From Dendrocalamus latiflorus (lineage: Eukaryota > Streptophyta > Magnoliopsida > Poales > Poaceae), in contig CM029640.1 of the NCBI GenBank assembly GCA_017311315.1, forward strand, positions 30,689,092-30,753,091: DNA of 64,000 nt, in the 5' to 3' direction. Each line of letters starts with the position of its first letter. The first letter of the stretch is position 1. This document shows, one piece after another, positions 9,565 through 20,354 of the stretch. The notes under the pieces were generated by a model, which was given only the letters and a program-made list of their open reading frames with translations, made no database searches and was not told where the DNA came from. Both the position numbers and the translations under genes were made by a program.

Positions 9565-10606
9565 GCACTCGGGAAAGAAAAAGAATCAGTAGATAGTAGT
9601 TCCAAAAAAAAGACAGAGAAGGAGTAGATAGGACGAGAGGAGAGAGAGAGAGAGAGAGAGGGGAAGAACGAGGAAGCACCATGCGAGGGGCAGCAAGGAC
9701 TGCTGGGGTGGCGCTTGTGCTACGGAAGCGGGCGAGATTCCGTACCGGTGAGCCCCCCACGCCGAGCACGATGCGGTCAAAACTCGGGGCGCCCGTGCCA
9801 GCTGTGCCCGCCATCCCCCTTGCCCGGTTGACCGGCGACACCGCGTGCCCCACCTCATATATAGCCCGCGGCCCCACCCGCAGGCGCGGCCGCCGCGCGA
9901 CACGTCACCCACGCTCCTTGCCCCGATGGACGGACGGTCGGGCAGGGGGGGGGGGCCCGCGGCGAGGTCCGACGTGTCGGCATCGGTCGACGGCGAGGGC
10001 GTCCCCGTGGGAATATCTGCGCCCAGAGACGGTGGGCCCCGCCTTACAGCCTCCGGTAAGCGCGAGCGACGACGCGTGGAAGCGCGGCGGCAGCGCGAGC
10101 CACGCGCGAGGAGGCTTCTCCCCGGGACGGGACGGGACCCGGTAAGCTAGCCTAGCTGGCTGAGGCGTGGGGCCCGCTTGGGCGGGCTTGACCGGTTTGA
10201 CCGCCCCGTGAGATATCGCGCGGAGATAGGGGATGGGCGCGGCTGCCGACGCGCGCGCTCGCGTCGCGTGCACGGCGCGCGGCCGTGGGTGCGTCGGAAA
10301 CCGCGGCGCCGGTGGGGGGGGGGGGGGGGGGGGGCGGACCGGAGAGCGGCCGGGAAGCGTCGCCATTTGGACAGAGTAACCTCGGGCAAATGCATGCCGC
10401 ATGCACGCATGTAACGCATGTTGATCGCTCTGGCAACCGTTATCTAAACGCCTAGTGGAATATTCACTGCATGGCTTCATTGGCTTGGCTGGCTGCCTTG
10501 CATTGCTCGGTGCATGCATGGAATGTGGCCCGGCCGGTCAAACACGGTTCTCGCAGCGGTTTACGGTAGGCATGCCCTTTTCGTATTAAAATCTGCCTGA
10601 TGATTA
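9565..10606. other. GC-rich, CpG-rich region without a recognised gene
   Basis: The MULE inserted just left of this region. It contains a GA run (about 9641-9661), a TATA-like CATATATAGC at about 9857-9866 readable on either strand, many CpGs, and a run of 21 G at 10314-10334. It resembles the promoter and 5' exon region of a grass gene. The open frames on both strands (e.g. 9681-10145 +, 10519-9905 -) show no domain I can name and are likely a by-product of GC content. Confidence 0.4.
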
Positions 10607-10993
10607 GAGCATCTCCAGCAGGAGCCCTCAAAACAGGCCCCCTACTTTTAATTTGAGGGTTCCCCCTATTTTTAAGGGTCCTGTTTTCTGGATTGCACTC
10701 CAGCAGGAACCCTCAAAACAGTGCCCCTACTTCTCAATTCCCTCTATTTCCTCACACACTATATGCATATGTATTTGAGAACATCACATTATATAATAAT
10801 TTATTTAAACTATAACTCTAAAGCACTATACTTAAAATTATGAATGAAAATACAAATATTCAAATTTAAATTCAAAGACAAAGACAAATTTGGTCCGAAT
10901 TTAATGATAGTCGATCACAACATAGTTCACAAGATCTCTGCAAATCAAATGACATAATCATCAAACATATAGTCCGACAAAACATCTAAACAA

Positions 10994-11110
10994 CTAACGT
11001 GCGCCATATCGCGTCCACAAATGCTCCACAAGATCGTTTAATAGCATTTAAACGATCTGTATCTTTACATCCCATGACTCTAATATGCATATCTGTTCGA
11101 AGACACTATT
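10994..11110 (-). pseudogene. C-terminal remnant of a Harbinger transposase
   Basis: On the minus strand, LLNDLVEHLWTRYGAR followed by TAG at 10996-10994 matches the usual C-terminal pattern of grass PIF/Harbinger transposases (LQNDLVEHLW-like). A stop precedes it and upstream frames are disrupted. Confidence 0.5.
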
Positions 11111-11700
11111 TTGACAGAAAACTACAAAAGTGAAGGGAAAACATCGTTCAATATACTCGGCTCATCAGTAAAATTTCTCAAAATTTCTAACATCAACATC
11201 AACATCAGCTCCCAGAATAAGAAATTCAAACATGAGTTAACAACGATAGACAACAGTTGGTCAGCTTGGATCATAACACCAAAGCACAGGTACATCAACA
11301 TATTCTCTAAACTCAGGTAGCAACGACATCATCATAGGGAACCTCAAATTTGTAAACTTTCTTAACATACATTGACAGAGGGCTCCAGAATCATCAATTT
11401 TGAGCACTGGTGGTTTTTGCAAGAGGTCAGCACTTAGGTTTTTCTTAGGTTTTTGCATATTATGAAGAATATGTAACTCATACTGCAGATTATGAAGAAT
11501 ATGTAACTCATCACTTAGGTTTTTGCACTGGCGATTAGGTTTTTGAAGATTATGAAGAATATGTTGAGCACTGCAAAGAAAACTCATACTGACAATTCTC
11601 CCTAGGGTTTTGCACTGAAAAGTCAGAGCTCTCTGGAATATGTAATTGTCAGGAATGTAACTTGAACTCATAAAAATTACATTGCAGACCGAAATTGGCG

Positions 11701-12195
11701 TGAAGGATGTCCGGGTTGGCGGCCGGCGAAGTTGGAACCGCTGGTGGTGGTCGCGGTCGAGGTCGACGATGCGGTCGAGGCCAGGAAGAAGGCGAGCGCT
11801 GGGGAGTCGATGCGGAGGAGATGGCAGCGGGCGAACCTGGCGTGAAGGATGTCCGGGTTGGCGGCCGGCGAAGTTGGAACCGCTGGTGGTGGTCACGGTC
11901 GAGGTCGGCGATGCGGTCGAGGCCGGGAAGAAGGCGAGCGCTGGGGAGTCGATGGGCGCTCGCGGGTGGGCTGCGGGAGGGGAAGAGGCGGGCGGGGGAA
12001 GAGGCCGGCGGGGGAAAGAGGCGGACGGCGCTCGCTGGCGGGCTGCGGGAGGGGAAGAGGCGGGCGGCGCTCGCGGCCGGGCTGCGGGAGGGGAAGAGGC
12101 GGGCGGCGCTCGCGGACGGGCTGCGGGAGGGGAAGAGGCGGGCGGGTGAAGGAGCGGGCTGCGGGAGGGGAAAGAGGCAGGCGGGGGAAGAATCG
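11701..12195. repeat. GC-rich tandem repeats inside the Harbinger element
   Basis: A 142-bp duplication starts at 11701 and 11843 (TGAAGGATGTCCGGGTTGGC). It is followed by a 38-39-bp minisatellite whose GGGCTGCGGGAGGGGAAG core begins at 11968, 12040, 12079, 12118 and 12156. Long arginine/glycine-rich reading frames here are products of the repeats. Confidence 0.85.
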
Positions 12196-12390
12196 GGACC
12201 AGCGCGCGTAGGAAACCGTGATTTGGGGGCTTGGCCTAGAGCCCCCAGGAATGAGGGCTGGAGAGGGGATTTGAGGGGCCCCTCAAATTTGAGGGCTCTA
12301 GTAGGGGCCCTGCTAGACCTCTATTTTTGTCTCAAGCCTTCAAATTTGGTTTTAGGGGCTCAAGTAGGGGCCCTGCTGGAGATGCTCTTA

Positions 12391-12688
12391 GGAGAGTAGT
12401 ATATCGGAGCGCATACTGTGGGGGAAGGAACTGTTGTCGCCTTGGAGGTTTCATGTCCCAGTTTCCAACATATCTAAATTTTGTAAATAGTGCAGAAGAA
12501 TTTCATCCCCATGAAACTCTCTCTACTCCTATGAAACTTTTATCATCTCTCTTTTCATCAATACAGTGCCATGTCAGCGTATTTAATGCCCATGAAACTC
12601 CATGAAACCCCCACTGAGACTGGCCTTATTGGCCCTGACGACCAAGAGACCGTGCTGAGGTGCCGCTAAGAGACTGTGCTCCTGGTGA
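12391..12688. repeat. Truncated Tourist-like MITE
   Basis: From about 12440 to 12628 the sequence has the 'GGTTTCATGTCCC...CCCCCACTGAGACTGGCC' layout of a common grass PIF-type MITE and ends next to TTA. The matching left TIR is missing. Confidence 0.5.
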
Positions 12689-12940
12689 AAGGGCATGTTC
12701 TTTTTTGCTGCGGTTTGTGGCTTTTGGTTGCGGCTTGTGGCTTTTAGGCTATTTGTACGAGAGATTATAGAGTACCAGAAACTCATATACGGTTTTTGCC
12801 GATATAAATGAAGTCAGTAAAGTACGTACTACAATTAACTAGTAGACCTTATCTTGAAAAAAATACTCTGTTTAAAAACTAGTTACTGTAGAAAAGCCGA
12901 AAAGCAGCTTTTAGAAGCTGAAAAGAACAGGGCCAAAGCT
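12689..12940. repeat. Tourist-like MITE
   Basis: The ends GGGCATGTTCTTTTTTGC and (inverted) GGCCCTGTTCTTTTCAGC pair as imperfect TIRs. The interior shares GTTTAAAAACTAGTTACTGT with relatives at about 2.3-2.5 and 58.5 kb. Confidence 0.6.
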
Positions 12941-12986
12941 CGAGCCGTTTGCCCCCCACCCGCACGGCAATACCGTATTTGGCGCG

Positions 12987-13367
<381 letters not shown>

Positions 13368-13369
13368 GT

Positions 13370-13387
13370 TGGCGCCGTCCGTGGGGA
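13370..13387 (+). promoter_or_regulatory. Primer binding site (tRNA-Asp type)
   Basis: TGGCGCCGTCCGTGGGGA lies two bases after the LTR and resembles the complement of the tRNA-Asp 3' end used by many grass gypsy elements. Confidence 0.8.
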
Positions 13388-13419
13388 GGACAAGAGCAAG
13401 CCTCCAGGTCTGAAGGAGG

Positions 13420-15030
13420 ATGGCACCAAAGAAAGCTTCACCGTCGGCGGCGAAGAAGAAGAAGGCGGAAGCGGCGAAGTCTCGCATCAACACTAGGGCT
13501 TCGGCTTTAGCAGCTGCAGGTACGGGCGGCGGTGCAGGTGTGACGACCGTGAACATTGACGTTCGCAACGCGACGCCCAACCCCGCCACCGATGCAACGC
13601 CCAACCCCGCCACCGCCGCGACGAACAACCCCGCCACCAGTGACACAACGCCCGACCTCGCCAACGTCGCCGCGCCGCCAGACCCCACCAACACCGCCCC
13701 GACGGCCAACCCAGGCGATGGCCACGCAGGCGCATCTGTTTTCCCACCCGGCGCAGAAAGCGGTGAATGGTCCCAGCGGCGACGCGGACCTCGTCACCGG
13801 CTCCAGGGTCCCCCAGGACAATGCGGTGGGCAGCCTGGGCGCGCAGGCCGTGGTCACCGCTGTGCCGGTCGTACCGCTGGGCGCACTGACGGCCCCAGCC
13901 ACGTCCGCGGTGGAGACTGCCCTACTGGCGGCCCTCAGCGCATTTCAGCGGGAGCTAACAGACCTCCACGGAGCTGTGCGAGATATGCAAGAGGCTCGGA
14001 GCCAACACGCCCCCCCCGGCGGTGGCATCCGAACCCGCTCCGGAGAGGGCGGACAGCCGCGACGCCCCTACGTCTAGTCGCGTCCCATTGCGGCGAGTAG
14101 ACCTAGAGTCCCCGCTCTCTGCGGGCCTACAGCACGTGGCATGGCCTGAGGATTTCAAGTTTCCGAGCGTCATCGAGGCATACAAGGGCGACTCCGACCC
14201 GCGGGAATTCATGCGCGTGTATGAGACCACTATCGAAGCCGCTGGCGGAGACGACGCCACGAAGGCAAAAGGACTCCCTCTCGCGCTACAAGGGGTGGCA
14301 CTGTCCTGGTTCTTCACCATTGAACCACAGTCCATCTATGCGTGGGAATAGATCCGCGATCGACTTTACAACAACTTCCAGGGAAACTACGTCGACCGTG
14401 TCGATGCGGACCAGCTCTTCGCAGTCAAGTAGAAACCCGAGGAGGGGCTCCGGGCTTACTTCACGCGCTTTGCCAGGGCACCCTGCCAAGTCAGGGACGT
14501 TAACGAGGCAACCATCATCAGCGCAGTGATACAAGGCCTCCGCCCGGGACAGCTCGCCGAGTATAACGCGCGGAAGCCGCTCAAGTCAGAGGCAGAGCTC
14601 TTCGACAAAATGGAAGCGTACGCCCGAGCAGAGGAGGACGCGCGGAGGCGCAGCGGCGACAGCTCCGATGCCAGAAAAGCGGAGGGGTTGTCGCAAAGGA
14701 CGAAGTACAAGCAGGCGCCCGTGGGTGACACTCGTGAGCGCGTCGATGGCGGGGTGCACCAAAACTCGTCATGCGACAAGCGCAAGCCCCAGCGTAACCG
14801 GCGACGACCCCAAAAGGCCCGCCACGTCCTCGCTGCGCAAGGCGTTCCCCGGGAAGCCGCTTTTACCTCGGGCGCCGGAGGGGGACGCGAAGGAAGCCGC
14901 GATGAGAAACCGCGTGCGGAGTAGGAAATCCTAGAATACGGCAGATGGTGCGAAGTGCACGGCTACGGGGGCCATTTCACGCGGACATGCACCAAAATCG
15001 CGGCGTTGCAGCAAGCGATGGCCCATGTAC
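13420..15030 (+). pseudogene. gag of the Tat element, frameshifted
   Basis: Gag is the retrotransposon capsid/nucleocapsid protein. It starts MAPKKASPSAAKKKK at 13420. The Thr/Pro/Asn-rich N-terminus passes from frame 1 to frame 2 near 13,700-13,760 (PVVPLGALTAP, AFQRELTDLHGAVRDMQEA), then to frame 3 near 14,020. The capsid core there reads WPEDFKFPSVIEAYKGDSDP and LQGVALSWFFTIEP. In-frame TAG codons occur at about 14349 and 14430. At 14945-15000 the zinc-knuckle-like CEVHGYGGHFTRTC (C-x2-H spacing as in Tat elements) remains. At least two frameshifts and three stops (14349, 14430, 14922) make it non-functional as one chain. Confidence 0.85.
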
Positions 15031-15189
15031 AGGCCTCGGAGACACTGCCCCCCGCAATAGCCCACGTACAGTGTACGCAAGGCAGTCCCTCGCGCGCTGG
15101 GCCCCCCGGAGAGACCCAGTGCCGTGGTGTTAACGTCATCACTGGAGGCCCTTCGTCGAGCACTTCCCCAGCACAACTACCTCCGCAGG

Positions 15190-15632
15190 CGCCCCATCGC
15201 AGCATCACCTTCACGTCAGCCGATGCCCAGGGCGTAGAATTCCCGCACCAAGATCCCTTGGTCATCCAGGCCGACGTCGACGTCAGGCGTATCCTCATTG
15301 ACCGAGGGAGCTCCGCAAACATCTTTTTCGCGGAGGCCCTCGATCGTATGGGAGTACCTCGGAGCCTACTACAAGCTTCGGAAGCCCCCCTCCAGGGCCT
15401 CGGAGGGCAGCCGCTGAAGGTTTTGGGTCAGGTACGTCTCCAGGTCTCCTTGTGCCAGGCCGACAACGCCAGGACAGAAGATGTCGTCTTCGACGTCGTG
15501 GATGTCTCGTATCCGTATAATGCTATATTGGGCCGGCCTGCTATCAACTCCTTCGAAGCGGTCCCACACTACGCCTTCCTATGCATGAAGCTCCCAGGCT
15601 GGCGGGGCATCATCACTGTCTTCGGCGACTAA
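15190..15632 (+). pseudogene. Aspartic protease domain of the Tat element
   Basis: Retropepsin-like protease that would cleave Gag-Pol. The active-site region reads ILIDRGSSANIFF, where relatives usually have D-G/T-G-S-S-A-D. The catalytic Asp is kept but the next residue is Arg. The flap and C-terminal motif VSYPYNAILGRPAINSF fits the family. The frame ends at TAA (15630-15632) just before the RT frame. Confidence 0.85.
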
Positions 15633-15635
15633 GAT

Positions 15636-16800
15636 ATGGCTAGGAGCATCGAAACCGGAGCCGGAAGCCTGCACCGTAAGGTGCACGTCCTCACCGACAA
15701 AAACCAGGTGGACGTGCCATCTGCCCCAGGATGGACACCCAAGCCCCACCCGGAGGGCGGAGTGAAGAGGGTGCCACTCCAAGCGGAGGAGCAGTTCGTA
15801 TCCATAGGCGAGGGCCTCCCTCCGGACGTGGAGCAAGATTTGCTCCGAGTTCTTCAAGCCAACATAGATGTCTTCGCATGGTCCCTGGAAGATATCAAAG
15901 GAGTGGACCGCGCCCTTATCGAACATAACCTCGCGATCCGCCCTGACGCCAAGCCAGTCAAGCAGAAATTTCGCCGTATGTCCATGGACCGGCAGCAAGC
16001 GGCCAAGGTGGAGGTGGCGAAGCTCCTTCGAGCGGGGGTTATCCGCGAGGTTCAACATCCGGACTGGCTCGCCAATCCGGTGTTGGTCAAAAAGGCCAGT
16101 GGCGCCTGGCGCATGTGCATCGACTTTACCGCCCTCAACAAGGCATGCCCGAAGGACGATTACCCTCTGCCGTGCATAGATCAACTGGTCGACGCTACCG
16201 CCGGATGCGAGCTCATGAGCTTCTTAAATGCCTACTCCGGCTACCATCAGGTCTACATGGCTAAGGCGACGAGGATAAAACCAGCTTCATTACGCAGGTG
16301 GGGACCTTTTGCTTTGTCAGGATGCCCTTCGGCTTGAAGAACGCGGGCGCAACCTTCACCCGCCTCGTTGCGCTGGCCCTATCTGTTCAGCTAGGGAGGA
16401 ACGTGGAGGCCTACGTGGATGATGTGGTAGTAAAAACTAGGCAGCTCGCCTCCCACGGTCGGGATCTTCAGGAGACCTTCGACAACCTCAGGAAGGCGGG
16501 CATCAAGCTCAATCCGGACAAATGTGTGTTCGGTGTGCGGGCGGGCAAGCTCTTGGGCTTCCTCGTATCCGGGCGAGGCATTCAAGCGAACCCCGACAAG
16601 GTCGACGCTATCCTGGGTATGGAACCGCCCAAGACGACGCGGGAGGTCCAGAGGCTGGCAGGCCGCATGGCGGCTCTGAGTCGTTTCCTCTCCAGGGCAG
16701 CGGAGCGGGGCTTGCCATTTTTCAAGACCCTCCGCGGTTGCGACGGGTTTCATTGGGACGACGATTGTGCAAAGGCCTTCGACGACCTCAAGAAACACCT
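15636..16800 (+). pseudogene. Reverse transcriptase domain of the Tat element
   Basis: RT copies element RNA into DNA. The N-terminal half (15636-16270) reads PVKQKFRRMSMDRQQA and PVLVKKASGAWRMCIDFTAL. Motif A reads FLNAYSGYHQV: the catalytic Asp usual in FLDAYSGYHQ is Asn here. A frameshift near 16265-16275 moves the rest to the frame containing GTFCFVRMPFGLKNAGATF and YVDD at 16412-16423. The Asp loss and the frameshift both argue for inactivity. Confidence 0.92.
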
Positions 16801-17740
16801 CGCAACCCTTCCCACTCTGGTGGCCCCAGCACCAGAGGCTCCCCTCCTGCTCTACCTCGCCGCCTCGGCAACGGCGGTCAGCGCCGTCCTCGTCCTCGAA
16901 GAGGGCGCTCTCCAGCGACCAGTGTACTTCATCTCCGAAGCCCTCCAGGGCGCCAAGACGCGGTATGCCGAGCTCGAGAAGCTTGTCTACGCGCTGGTCA
17001 TGGCCTCAAGAAAACTCCGGCATTACTTTCTGGCGCACCCAATAACGGTGCCATCCTCGTTCCCTCTGGCGGAGATGCTGCACAATAAGGAATCAACAGG
17101 GCGAATCGGCAAATGGGCGGCCGAGCTCGCCCCATTCTCCCTAACATACGCCTCCCGAACGGCGATCAAGTCTCAAGTTCTGGCGGACTTCCTAGCAGAA
17201 TGGACCCCTCCAGCTCAGCCTGTCCTCCAGGTCGATGACCCAGTGTGGATGCTTAACACCGACGGAGCTTACGGCGTTGCAGGCGCAGGAGTGGGCGCAG
17301 TTATTACCACACCTGAGGGCCAGCGCCTGTTGTACTCGGCGCGCTTAGCGTTTCCGGCTACGAACAACACGGCCGAGTACGAGGCGTTGCTCCTTGGCCT
17401 CGGGAAGCTCAAAGCGATGGGAGCAAGGCGAGTCCTCATCCGCACCGATTCACGGTTAGTGGCGGGCCATGTGGACAAGTCATACCAGGCCAAGGACCCG
17501 GAGCTAGCTAAGTACCTAGCAGCCGTACGAGCGAAGGAACGGCACTTTTTGGGTATCACCGTGAAGGCCATCCCTCGGGCAGACAACGAACAAGCCGATG
17601 TCCTCGCCAAGGCTGCCAGTCAGCAGCTCCCAACTCCCGAAGGGGCATTTTACGAAGTCCTGCCAACGGCGGCCATCGCGCAGGATAACTGTGACGCGGC
17701 CCTCGTCCACCAGATCACCCAGCAGGGTGACTGGCGGTAA
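16801..17740 (+). pseudogene. RNase H plus archaeal-type RNase H domains of the Tat element
   Basis: The same frame as the second RT half continues through an RT-linked RNase H (LLLYLAASATAVSAVLV, GAKTRYAELEKLVYALVMAS). It then enters a second RNase H (MLNTDGAYGVAGAGVGAVI, NNTAEYEALLLGL, IRTDSRLVAGHVDKSY, PRADNEQADVLAKAA). The doubled RNase H is a marker of the Tat lineage. The frame ends with TAA at 17738-17740 before integrase. Confidence 0.9.
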
Positions 17741-17779
17741 CCCCTTTTCGCTTTTCTATAGGGCATAGCGGAATCGGAT

Positions 17780-18895
17780 GACCCCTCTGAGCTCCGGCAT
17801 CTACAGCACCGCGCTAGGTCCTTCCAGGTGCTCGACGGGGTGCTTTACAAAAAGGGGGTCTGCGCGCCGCTCCTGCGATGCCTCCCGCGCGAAGAAGGAA
17901 AGCGCCTCCTCGCAGAAATTCATGCCGGGCTCTGCGGCTCACATCTCCAACCAAGGTCTCTGGTGGGCAAGGCGTTCGGGCAGGGTTTTTATTGGCCAAC
18001 GGCCATCGCGGACGCCCAGGATCTCGTGCGCCAGTGTCAAGGTTGCCAGTGGATGGGCAGGGCCATCCGCAGGCCCCCGACAAGCCTCCATCCCATACCC
18101 CCGGTATGGCCGTTGGCGCGGTGGGGCATCGACGTCGTGGGACCGCTTCCCAGGGCCCCAGTGACCTGCGATTCGTAGCGGTCGCTCTGGAATACTTCTC
18201 CAGGTGGCCGGAGGCGGTAGCCCTGGCCAAGATTACCTCGGCAGCCATGCAACGCTTCCTCTGGCAGAACATCAAATGCCGATTCGGCGTGCCCAGGGAG
18301 ATCACCGTCGACAACGGTCTGCAATTCGATGCAGCCCAATTCAAAGAATTCTGCGACAGCGTGGGCATCACCCTCCGGTTCGCCTCGGTTGGACACCCAC
18401 AGTCCAACGGGGCGGTGGAGCGGGCGAATGGCGCCATCTCCGCTGCAATCAAGAAGCGCCTCGTTGGGCTACCAAAGGGGAAGTGGCCGGGCGAGCTCCA
18501 CAGCGTCCTCTGGTCCCTTCGTACAACGGTCACACACCCAACAGGGTTCGCGCCATTCAAGCTCCTTTTTGGTGATGAGGCGGTCACACCTGAAGAAATA
18601 AAGGCTGGCTCGCGAAGGGTCCTCGTCCAAGCACGAGACGAGGAGCGCCAATTGTCCGTGGACCTCCTGGACGGGGACCGGGCAAGCGCAACGCAGCATG
18701 TCATAAAGTACGCGCGACAGATGGTGCGCGGTCGCGATCGTTTGCTATACCCACGCGAATTCAGAGCAGGAGACCTCGTCCTCAAAATGGCGCTCCACGT
18801 AGAGACGGTAGGCAAGCTCGAATCCAGGTGGAAAGGCCCGTCATCGTCGCGGAAGCCCCACAGAAGGGAGCATACTGCTTAGCCACCTTGGAGGG
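17780..18895 (+). pseudogene. Integrase of the Tat element, frameshifted
   Basis: Integrase inserts the cDNA. A zinc-binding HHCC region (EIHAGLCGSH, VRQCQGCQ) is in frame 2 up to about 18165, where the start of the catalytic core reads GIDVVGPLP. A frameshift then moves to frame 1, with YFSRWPEAVAL, TVDNGLQF (second Asp) and HPQSNGAVERANG (catalytic Glu). The C-terminal part (RPRDLVL-like FRAGDLVLKM) continues to about 18880. Confidence 0.9.
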
Positions 18896-19149
18896 GCAGA
18901 TGCTTCGCCACACGTGGAATACAGACAGACTGCGGCGTTATTACGCCTAAGTCTAGAACGCGAGTGCAAGGATCTTCCACGGCTTCGGCGGGCGTGAGCG
19001 GCCAGCAGTTAGTACCTTTCCTCTTGTAACTGCTCACCCGCGCAAACGGGAATTTAATAAAGTGCACCGTTCATGCAAATTTTCTCGTTTTATACCAAAA
19101 GCGCGCAAAGGGTTACCTTCGTGTGCGCTATGCATGCGCATACATGAAG

Positions 19150-19930
19150 ACGCGTGGGGGGACGCCTCCGCGCGCAGTCTACGGACTCTAAATAAGATGT
19201 AGCGTCGAGGTTCGCCTCCGCACGCACTCTACGGAGTATAAATAAGACGTAGCGTCGAGGTTCGCCTCCGCACGCAACTTCACCGCCCGCAACGTGCGGA
19301 GGCTCGCCTCCGCGCGCAGTCTACGGACTCTAAATAAGACGTAGCTTCGAGGTTCGCCTCCACACGCACTCTACGGAGTATAAATAAGACGTAGCGTCGA
19401 GGTTCGCCTCCGCACGCAACTTCACCGCCCGCAACGCGTGGAGGCTCGCCTCTGCGCGCAGTCTACGGACTCTAAATAAGACGTAGCGTCGAGGTTCGCC
19501 TCCGCACGCACTCTACGGAGTATAAATAAGACGTAGCGTCGAGGTTCGCCTCCGCACGCAACTTCACCGCCCGCAACGCGCGGAGGCTCGCCTTCGCGCG
19601 CAGTCTACGGACTCTAAATAAGACGTAGCGTCGAGGTTCGCCTCCGCACGCAACTTCACCGCCCGCAACGCGCGGAGGCTTGCCTCCGCGCGCAGTCTAC
19701 GGACTCTAAATAAAACGTAGCGTCGAGGTTCGCCTCCGCACACACTCTACGGAGTATAAATAAGGTGCAGCGGGGGGACGCCTCCGTGCGCGCGCGCACT
19801 CTACGGAGTATAAATAAGACGCGGATGTTGTCCCTGCGCACTCTACAGAGTATAAACAAGACGTGGATACCCCCACGCACGTGCAGGCACTGTCCTTGCG
19901 CATACTCGCCGGAGTATAAATAAGACGTGG
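19150..19930. repeat. 142-bp tandem array downstream of pol
   Basis: The landmark CAGTCTACGGACTCTAAATA recurs at about 19175, 19317, 19459, 19601 and 19693. Spacing is 142 bp three times, then 92 bp where one subunit is missing. Each unit contains the near-palindrome ACTCTACGGAGT followed by TATAAATAAG. Degenerate units continue to about 19930. Confidence 0.9.
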
Positions 19931-19961
19931 TCGAAGTTCCCACGCATGTCACCACCAGGCA

Positions 19962-20155
19962 CCAGCTCTGCTGCCACCACTTCGATGGGTAGGGGACGGA
20001 GCGCTCGCGCGTCTACTTCGGCTAGGCGCCAGCTCCACTGCCACCACTTCGAAGGGTAGGGGACGGAGCGCTCGCGCGTCTACTTCGGCTAGGCGCCAGT
20101 TCCGCTGCCACCACTTCGAAGGGTAGGGGACGGAGCGCTCGCGCGTCTACTTCCG
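19962..20155. repeat. 67-bp tandem array, three copies
   Basis: Copies begin CCAG at 19962, 20029 and 20096 and share GGGTAGGGGACGGAGCGCTC. Confidence 0.9.
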
Positions 20156-20354
20156 AAACCCGGGGTCCGCGGCGCAAGGCGTTCGCAAGTCTGCTCGCTA
20201 CTATCAGCACGAGGGACGACGTCGGGCAGCTCACAACACATTATATAGCAGAAACAGCACAGGAGAATGGCCGCTTAGCTTGTGCAAAATAGATGTTGCA
20301 TTACAGTAGCAGACATACACATGGCGCAGTGCGCACCAAAACCTGGAAGTATTC

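Larger units (their letters stand above)
10607..12387. mobile_element. PIF/Harbinger-type element, non-autonomous
   Basis: The TIR GAGCATCTCCAGCAGG at 10607 is matched by its inverted copy ending at 12387, and both ends are flanked by TTA (10604-10606, 12388-12390). This is the target duplication typical of the PIF/Harbinger superfamily. The left half is AT-rich with a transposase remnant; the right half is GC-rich tandem sequence. Confidence 0.8.

Noticed and set aside
9681..10519. Long frames on both strands in the GC-rich block
   Set aside because: Overlapping Arg/Pro-rich translations with no recognisable motif; expected by chance at this GC content.
11682..12399. 230-codon and 155-codon Arg/Gly-rich frames
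   Set aside because: Products of the 142-bp and 39-bp tandem repeats.
18896..19150. Envelope-like gene after integrase of the Tat element
   Set aside because: No open frame with a signal peptide or membrane segment; the space holds the end of integrase and the repeat array.
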